A program made the position numbers and the translations under genes. This document shows, in pieces, positions 57,920 through 64,000 of a stretch of 64,000 nucleotides of DNA. How positions within the stretch are numbered: the stretch's first letter is position 1; each line of letters starts with the position of its first letter. Origin of the DNA: Zeugodacus cucurbitae (Eukaryota; Arthropoda; Insecta; Diptera; Tephritidae); NCBI RefSeq assembly GCF_028554725.1, contig NC_071671.1, positions 7,926,001 through 7,990,000 of the forward strand, read 5' to 3'. Below the pieces are notes generated by a model, which saw nothing but the letters and a program-made list of their open reading frames with translations, did no database searches and was not told the DNA's origin.

Positions 57920-58560
57920 AAATGTGTTTTTTTTTTTGCATTTATTCGGTCCAAAATTCCTCAGATATGTTAAATTATTTTCAAATATGCGATTTATGGT
58001 GTTGTGTTTAATTGTATTGAAGCTCCCAATCCTTAAGAATTTGCGCCATATACTTTGAATCATAATCCATTTGGAAGATCCAACCGAAACCAAGGTAAAA
58101 TTATCGACTGAAGGTTTCCAATTATGTTCCAAAAGAGACTTTTGTTAGTAGCGACCCATATTACCCTCAATAAAAGCTAGTCTTCCCACTTCAGAAGCCG
58201 CAACAGATCACAAAACCATTGCACTGCCGCCGCCATACTTCACAATTGATAATAAGTACTTTGGATAAAGCACAGCATGACTTTTTATTCAAACTATTAA
58301 AAATTTCGAATTTTGACTCATCTGTTAATACAACCCTTACCAAAAATCCCTTCCTATATCTTTAAGTTCGTTGCCAATTCAAAATGATGTTTGAAGGTTT
58401 CTTCGAAAATAAATGGTTTCTTCTGTGGTGATCTACTGTGGAACACGGTATCGGTTAAGGTTTTACCAAATGATTGTTTTTTCACTATAAGTACTTTCAG
58501 TATAAGTACTTACTGAAAAGTATTTTTTAGTGTCCGCCACTCGAAGACTAGCCTAAAATT
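57920..58560 (-). mobile_element. Tc1-like transposase relic
   Basis: Minus-strand remains of a Tc1-family transposase: TDESKFE near 58310-58330 (first catalytic D), then VKYGGGSAMV and VAASEVGRLAFIEGNMGRY near 58170-58245 (family 'VKHGGGSVMVWGC'), then a decayed tail ending near 57920. The HDNDPKH and NPIE blocks are not visible. Ends not found; 'agtataagtact' words near 58483-58520 might be remains of a terminal repeat. Confidence 0.65.
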
Positions 58561-59324
58561 AAATGGGCTCGGGAGCAACGAACGTACGAGTATCTAAGCA
58601 ATGACACACATTGTAAAAGCGTAAAATTTTCAAATTTACTGTTAGTCATTAATAAAAATATAAATATCCAATTGAAGTTTCCGCAGTGTTATCATTCATT
58701 TTCAGTTTCTCAATATCAATATTTTTACTATTATTTGACGGTCATTGCCTATTGCGGTGCATGATATTTGCGCTATTTTTAAAACATATATACGTATGTA
58801 TAAGCTCTCAAATTTTTATCATTGGTGTACTTTATCTTCCCTTAACAAAGAACTATTACAGCGACCATTTCACTCTTGCCTTGGCGCACTTGAAGCTTGT
58901 GGCCAATTTACTCCGACAATGCGTCAGCAATGCCACTTGATTTATGCGATGACTTCATTGCGGTGATTTTCGCCAAATAATCGCCGAATAAGGATAATAA
59001 CAAAAACAAACAACCACCAACAACCAACCATAAATGCACAAAAATACAAAAATAACCTTACGAAAATATACCCCACCCACAGCAGTCCAAAGAAATATAT
59101 GTATGTAGGTAGTACATATGTATAGAAACTTATTAAATGGTACAATAATAATCACATCCTTAAATATATATATAGACATGTGTTATATGAGTGTTCGTTC
59201 AATTATGAAGGGTATAACTACAATCTAAAATACATAAACATCGTCAGACCTTCATGGAACTTCACTATTATAAAGACATAAGACATAAGTAACAGAGCAA
59301 TTTGTCGCTCGAATATGATGGAAA
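58561..59324. other. Intergenic, no gene recognised
   Basis: No supported gene. Runs of 'accaacaacc' near 59015-59030 and TA-rich repeats near 59090-59180. Confidence 0.5.
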
Positions 59325-60213
59325 CATCCGATGAGGCGTCCAATTGACTGAGCCATTTCGTGAGATAACACGTTCATCAAACATGGTTTTCAATGAATCG
59401 ATTGTGACATTCTCTGTGTGTCGCTGTCCTGTTTGAACCACATATTGTCCTAGTCCATCTCATCCTATTTGGGCCAAAAATATTCGGTTCTAAGTTAGTC
59501 TTGATCATTCCGGAAGAAGTACGGCCCATATACCACAACAAACCTTCATTTTTTCGGGATGGCAATGGTGACACATGGAGTACTGGAGTACGTATGGATC
59601 GCTGCCTGATCAATAACGCATATTTAGATTATTGACGAAGCCATTCAGCCAGAAAGGAGTCTCATCGCTGAAGATGATTTTTAGATGAAAATCCGGATCA
59701 TTTTCGAGGTGTTGCTGTTCACGAACATATGTCGACTCTGGTGGTCAAGTGGCTTCAGTTCTTGGGTCAATTTGATCTTGTAAAGAAGTAGGACAAGATC
59801 TTTTCGCAAAATTCGCTACAACAACGTCACAGAGATGCCCAAAACTTAAGAACGACGTGTGAGAGACTGATTTGAATCTTCCTCAATTGATGCGCTAACG
59901 GCAGTAATATTCTCGACACTACGGCCACTTCTTTGTCTCACTGGCACGCAACATTTTGTACCGTGCCTGTGGATTCAAATTGTCCAACTATACGTTCAAT
60001 TGCTGATCTGACAGCGCGATTATGATGACCATAAATTTGACGACTCCGAATTTCGGTAGTAAATTTTAATGATTTCGACTCGTTGTTGGATCGTATATCT
60101 TTTCATGACGGAATGACAAACCTTACTGAAGAGAGATGTGAAAAGAGCGGAAAAAATATGGTGTCGTTTGCTGTCGCTATCGGTCTACTAGCGTCCCTAT
60201 TGAAAACCCCTTT
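59325..60213 (-). mobile_element. rosa-like mariner relic F
   Basis: Minus-strand rosa copy. The right end is complement of 'cctattgaaaacccctt'. In order on the minus strand: a YTIQQRVEIIKIYYRNSE-type block near 60050-60090, RSGRSVENITAVSASIEE near 59880-59935, the ENDPDFHLKIIFSDET-type region near 59660-59700 (catalytic D region), and a QQD...SHRECHNRFIENHV region near 59377-59430. The part beyond (the last catalytic D) is missing at the left. Multiple frameshifts. Confidence 0.75.
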
Positions 60214-60310
60214 ATGTAGTCATATACATATATAGCGCAACACGAAATGTTGGATTTAATTAGATGGATGTTGTTCAACAATACTAATCCCTTATCGTAG
60301 ATCTTGAGTG

Positions 60311-60583
60311 TCATTGAAAGCGCTTGATTACAAGAGCCTCAGCAAAATTGGGTCTTATTTCCTGAGCAACACTTTTACAACAACCACACCTCTTTGCATA
60401 TGTATTTTTGTTTTCAAACGGGACGTCCTCAGGCAAACGGATTGATTTTGAATTTTTTCTAAGTAGGTAAGGATCTTTGGTGTTCAAAACGCTTTCTGAC
60501 GATAATTTTAAATTTTCTAACTTTCGTTGCAAAATAAGACAACCTAATTGGTATTGAGTCATAAATATTGGTTTCACAAACAT
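60311..60583 (-). CDS. Unrecognised 90-residue ORF
   Basis: I do not recognise this protein. It reads without low-complexity bias: QLGCLILQRKLENLKLSSES, then RKNSKSIRLPEDVPFENK, then AKRCGCCKSVAQEIRPNF and a stop after VIKRFQ. There are three close cysteines (CGCC). It starts at ATG 60583 shortly after an AG (TTAG|GAAATCAATG), so it may be an exon or the remains of a mobile element. The frame does not join in phase with the candidate exon at 62310-62370. No transposon motif seen. Confidence 0.3.
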   Translation of the reverse strand: MFVKPIFMTQYQLGCLILQRKLENLKLSSESVLNTKDPYLLRKNSKSIRLPEDVPFENKNTYAKRCGCCKSVAQEIRPNFAEALVIKRFQ

Positions 60584-62135
60584 TGATTTCCTAATTTACC
60601 GATTGGACTAGCTATAGCTTTTTTAGTCTTCAGTCACAACTAAAATTTAATTGATCGCCCATACTCAAGGTTATAAGAAATGAGTTGTATTTTGACACTG
60701 ATTACAACTGTCGGGAGATTACCACGGGAGCCAGAGATAATAAATAAGAGAGACAAAAATGGTATTATGGATTCATTTCCATCCTATTGGTGCCGAGATA
60801 GACAATACAAGAAAGGTTTATTATGTGCTTGGAGCTATTTGGGATCTACGAAGAGCTGCTTCCCCATTATACAAACTCTTAATTCAAAGAAGTTTTTGTC
60901 AAAGCACGAAGAATTGTGTTCCAACATGACAACACCGGGCCATACTCATCGATAGTGACGCACAATAAGCTTCCGGAGCTTGGATGGGTGGCACATACAT
61001 CCATTATTGTCGCGACTTTCTGTATCGAATGATTTTGTTGGTGAAAATGTCTGCAAAAAAGAAGCTTGTAAAGATCGACTATTCCAGTATTATAAGACAA
61101 AGGGACAAAGATTTTAATGAGAGTTAAGTTGTAAAAATATCTGAATATTTGTCCTAGAAAGGATTATTCTAACTGTGCTGAATAAAGCAATCAATTTGAT
61201 TCAAATATAATGGATTTATTTTTACGAGACCCAATATGTTGCTATATGCTACATGCGATATGCTAGTTTCACTGAATATTCAGCTATATTTTGAACCAAA
61301 AAGTGTTTAGCACCTTAATTTTCAAATACAATTTCCGTTTATGTTTAGCGTCAAATATGTATATTCAAGTAGAATACTTCTGATTTGAGGGATGGGCAGG
61401 TGCAGATAAAAAACTGAAGAAATGGCGTGTCTGCAAATTGCAAACATATCCTACTCGGAAATAGCAAAAACTGAAATAGTGGCGCTTTCAATCTTTAGCG
61501 TCTAAAGAAATAAAAACTTTGTTGAAAATAACTGCCTGCTTGGCAGCCTGACTGACGGAATGACGAACTACCTGTCATGCGCGACGCTAACTAAGTGGGG
61601 TAACTACTCGAATGGGTAAAACAAACGGAACGCTTTCGGAAATATGAAAATTAAAAGAAAAACGAACAAAGCGAACACAGCTCAAATGGCCCACAAGCAG
61701 GTGTAAAAATCATACACACCAAATAAATATAAAAACACATTGGGTATACAGTGTTTAGAGCTTAAAATGAGACTCGATTTAGAGCGATAACTCGATAACC
61801 TAAACCTAACCTAAAAGTAAGCGAGAATATATTTTTATGTTTTCAAAATTTCTGAAGCCTTTAACCGTATACAAGGAAATCGAATTATGTTCAAAAGCTA
61901 CCAAAACATTAGCACCCATCTCCATTTCTTTCGTGAAAATTCTATAAGCTTTGCTAATCATATAACAGATAAGAGTTAAAGGAAAAGAAAATTAACATGC
62001 TCGACTTAAGCTTAAACTCGAACTTTTTATGTTTTATAAATTTTCAAGCAATGTTCTTATTCAATTATATTTGTTATAATTAATCTTTGTTAAACAAATT
62101 CAAATAAAAATATTAGAAAAATATTTTAAACTCTT
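60584..62135. other. Intergenic or intronic, no gene recognised
   Basis: No gene supported. 'aacctaaacctaacctaaaa' (61799-61818) resembles the TTAGG-like tail seen at 6718. A run of A at 62117-62121 (T on the minus strand) lies 15-19 bases past the tRNA and can act as its Pol III terminator. Confidence 0.5.
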
Positions 62136-62208
62136 TACCCCAAATGGGACTCGAACCCACAATCTTCGGCTTAGGAGGCCGACGCCTTATCCATTAGGCC
62201 ACTGGGGC
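62136..62208 (-). tRNA. tRNA-Arg (anticodon CCT)
   Basis: A 73-base tRNA on the minus strand that decodes AGG. The cloverleaf folds: acceptor GCCCCAG with TTGGGGT (two G-U pairs, at positions 1 and 7), D arm with the A-box TGGCCTAATGG, anticodon stem TCGGC/GCCGA around loop CTCCTAA (62171-62177, anticodon at 62173-62175), T arm GTGGG/CCCAT with the B-box GGTTCGAGTCC, and discriminator A. There is no intron. The 3' CCA is not encoded, as usual in eukaryotes. A T-run on the minus strand follows within 20 bases. Confidence 0.97.
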
Positions 62209-62309
62209 GAACAAATTTATTACACAATATTCTTAAGCTCAAACGTGTAAAGCTTGGAATATCGTTTCTAGTTATGGTTCTGAATCGTATGAATACGATG
62301 TGTACTTAC

Positions 62310-62370
62310 GTTCTTTCTCAACTACTGCCATTGCCAACTTTTGAAAGTTTGCGGTAGATGTCGCCACCAT
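62310..62370 (-). CDS. Possible first coding exon of a minus-strand gene
   Basis: From ATG 62370-62368 the minus strand reads MVATSTANFQKLAMAVVEK and a Glu, then reaches a consensus splice donor, AAC|GTAAGT, with the donor GT at 62309-62308. The intron would contain the tRNA on the same strand. The next exon would have to start with a two-base overhang; I could not find it. The gene would point away from ZNHIT3, leaving a shared upstream region of about 930 bp. Evidence is only the donor and the coding look, so it may be chance. Confidence 0.35.
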
Positions 62371-63303
62371 GTATACAAAGATGGTGTGTGTCTGCGTTAT
62401 AAAAATCTGTCTGAAATAAAGTCGGATATACATCACAAATTAAAAAATATAAAGATTTGTAATTCATTTTGCAACAACAATTCTATAGTAAAACATAGCT
62501 ATTATACTACAATTATTAAGCCTTGAGATTATCAAAATTTTCAAATATTCCTTAGTGGTGCTCATTTAACGTATGGCACTATCGAGAAATAGCAATATCG
62601 CAAAGCAGCTGTTCATTTTTACAAGCATTTTATTTCACGACATTCTTGCAAATATGCGAGAGCCTTTTCATTGGCAACTATGGCAAGTTAACGCAATTCA
62701 CAATCAGAGCGTTTATTTGGTTTAATAAATAAGATTAAAAGATAATTTGAGGTAATATTAAAATATTTATGTGCTGTTAACTCATTTTACATTTCACGAT
62801 TTTGTTTCAGAGGTTTCAGCACAAATATTTTTTGATGAAATATCAGACATATAGCAATATTGCCACAGAGCGCTCATTTGCCATTTTTATATAATTGCAA
62901 CGTAAAGGAGTACCACTATTATATTACACAATATGGCAACCATTGGTTGAATTTTCAATTTGACAGCTGTGACAGACCAAATGTTGTCTCTTTCCAAAAA
63001 TTCAACAGGGAAACGTATATTATACGTTCTCTGAATTCAAAACAATTGGGATTGAAAAAGAATATCTAAAGTGTAAGTTCGTTTGAACAATTTTCAAAAA
63101 TTGTTTTAGTTTTATATACTAGTATGATTTATAGTAAATCTTAGCTCGAACTTAGCAAATGTAGAATATTGAAGAAGAATAGTCAATGCCAACAAATAAT
63201 ATCTATGAGATCTAGTAAAACCCGATTTTGACTCCAAAAGTGAACAAAACGTGCAGGCGGGAAAATATTTACATATATACTTACAACATTAAACAGCTGG
63301 ATA
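62371..63303. other. Upstream region of ZNHIT3; possible 5' UTR exon
   Basis: Between the two divergent coding starts. A GTAAGT donor at 63073 and AG acceptors at 63255-63256 (GTGCAG) and 63296-63297 (AAACAG) could make a 5' UTR intron of ZNHIT3, with a non-coding exon ending at 63072. 'ctatcgagaaatagcaatatcg' near 62579-62600 (22 bases; shortened core: tatcgag) and a similar 'tagcaatattgcc' near 62852 recur. No TATA box at a convincing distance. Confidence 0.4.
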
Positions 63304-63842
63304 ATGTTGTGTATAACGTGCAGTGCGAATACAAAAAAATACAAGTGTCCAAAATGTTTGGAACCATAGTAAGCAATAATTATAATAAACATATACATAT
63401 CTATATACATATTATATTATATTTCATTTTTGTGCATAAAGTTGCTCGCTTTCCTGCTACAAGACACATCAAACGGCGCAATGTGTACCCAAGGAAAATC
63501 AAGAAGTATTAGCTGAACAAGAGCACATTTTGGAGCCTACTCTACATGAACCTTTCAGCACTGAAGACACGGTACCACGTAATAAACTGGAACTTTTAAG
63601 TAACATATTGAAAAATACTAGAATTTTTACTTATATTAACATGCATAACTTTTATTTCATTAGAGAACTGCAAAGCCTTGCAAGATTTGCTATATAATTC
63701 ACATCTGCGAAATTTACTTACTGAAATAGACGTGGCGCCCGATGCTTGGAAGGCAATGAAAGCAGCAATGCAAGAACCGCTTTTTTTGGAATTCGCAGAT
63801 GAATGTTTAAAAATTGTCGAACCGCAAGCTGATTTTGAATAA
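63304..63842 (+). CDS. Znhit3: Zinc finger HIT domain protein 3 (ZNHIT3/Hit1 homologue)
   Basis: A complete three-exon gene: join(63304..63368, 63442..63599, 63664..63842), 402 bases, 133 residues. Introns are 73 and 64 bp with GTAAGC...AAAG and GTAACA...TTAG borders, and the frame is kept across both. Exon 1 and the start of exon 2 encode a zf-HIT finger: C3, C6, C15, C18, C23, C27, H31 and C36 (LCITC, KCPKC, YCSLSCYKTH, then C). The C-terminal part (LQDLLYNSHLRNLL, then MQEPLFLEFADECLKIVEP) is the signature of ZNHIT3. Vertebrate ZNHIT3 is about 155 residues, so this one is slightly short in the linker. In yeast and mammals this protein (Hit1/ZNHIT3) pairs with Rsa1/NUFIP1 in assembling box C/D snoRNPs in the nucleus. 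The ATG is two residues before the first zinc cysteine, as in family members. Identification is by motif reading, not a search. Confidence 0.93.
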
Positions 63843-63843
63843 A
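63838..63843 (+). promoter_or_regulatory. Polyadenylation signal overlapping the ZNHIT3 stop codon
   Basis: AATAAA at 63838-63843 overlaps the TAA stop (63840-63842). It is the only canonical signal between the stop and the window end, so the 3' UTR may be only about 15-35 bases. Function is inferred. Confidence 0.5.
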
Positions 63844-64000
63844 CATATGGATTTTATTTATTAATTTTACAATATTATTTATTTATAATTTTAATATATT
63901 ATTTATTTATTAATTTTACAATACTATTTATTAATTAATTTTTTTTATATATATTTTATATTTATGAGATATTCGAGTTAATTTATAAGTCCTCATAGTC

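Noticed and set aside
62362..62417. Plus-strand gccaccATG as a gene start
   Set aside because: The frame closes after 16 codons; the vertebrate-style context is coincidence.
1..64000. CRISPR arrays, operons or bacterial signals
   Set aside because: The window is clearly eukaryotic; no spaced direct repeats of that type and no polycistronic layout.

Overview
This is a 64 kb window of eukaryotic, almost certainly fly, DNA. It is AT-rich with short introns (64 and 73 bp), many dinucleotide and trinucleotide microsatellites, and a repeat complement that I associate with tephritid fruit flies: DD41D 'rosa' mariner relatives, INE-1/DINE-1-like repeats, and RTE-clade retrotransposons with tiny 3' UTRs. 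The species is inferred from repeat style only, not proven.

Host genes are few. The one I can name confidently is at the right end: a complete three-exon ZNHIT3 (zf-HIT) gene at 63304-63842 (+). A tRNA-Arg(CCT) lies at 62136-62208 (-). Two weaker host-exon candidates are 12560-12765 (+), which ends in a good splice donor, and 62310-62370 (-), a possible first coding exon transcribed away from ZNHIT3. An unrecognised 90-residue ORF lies at 60311-60583 (-). The rest is intergenic or intronic sequence packed with transposons.

Layout. 0-9.6 kb: INE-like repeats, a rosa relic, a Helitron relic ending in CTAG, and a second rosa relic carrying a short retrotransposon insertion. 9.6-12 kb: a rosa relic abutting a truncated RTE. 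13.8-17 kb: an unclassified repeat split by an almost intact Tc1-like element, then a pogo-like nonautonomous element. 18-30 kb: DINE-1-like and INE-like repeats, a degraded RTE, an RNase H-bearing retrotransposon relic, and a rosa copy split by a hAT deletion derivative with perfect 8-bp target duplications. 31-37.5 kb: an I/LOA-like retrotransposon split by an RTE insertion, further RTE scraps and a mariner-like scrap. 39.5-43.5 kb: a DINE-1-like copy, a perfect hairpin, another rosa relic, and a 1.3 kb internally deleted RTE flanked by 10-bp target duplications. 45.8-50.9 kb: an I/LOA-like relic, a 46-bp perfect palindrome, and a Tc1/Tc3-like element with intact ends. 50.9-54.2 kb: a full-length, open RTE (ORF of 988 residues) that looks young. 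54.5-60.2 kb: a Helitron 3' end, another RTE copy, a Tc1-like relic and a rosa relic.

The main story is the RTE family. One apparently intact copy could supply proteins to relatives. One sibling, almost identical to it, has lost the endonuclease and the first half of the reverse transcriptase. At least six older copies or scraps are present, with 3' tails of several different types. Two of the rearranged copies share the same breakpoint inside the reverse transcriptase. The second unusual class is two perfect inverted repeats (46-bp and 21-bp arms), both with a 10-nt spacer.
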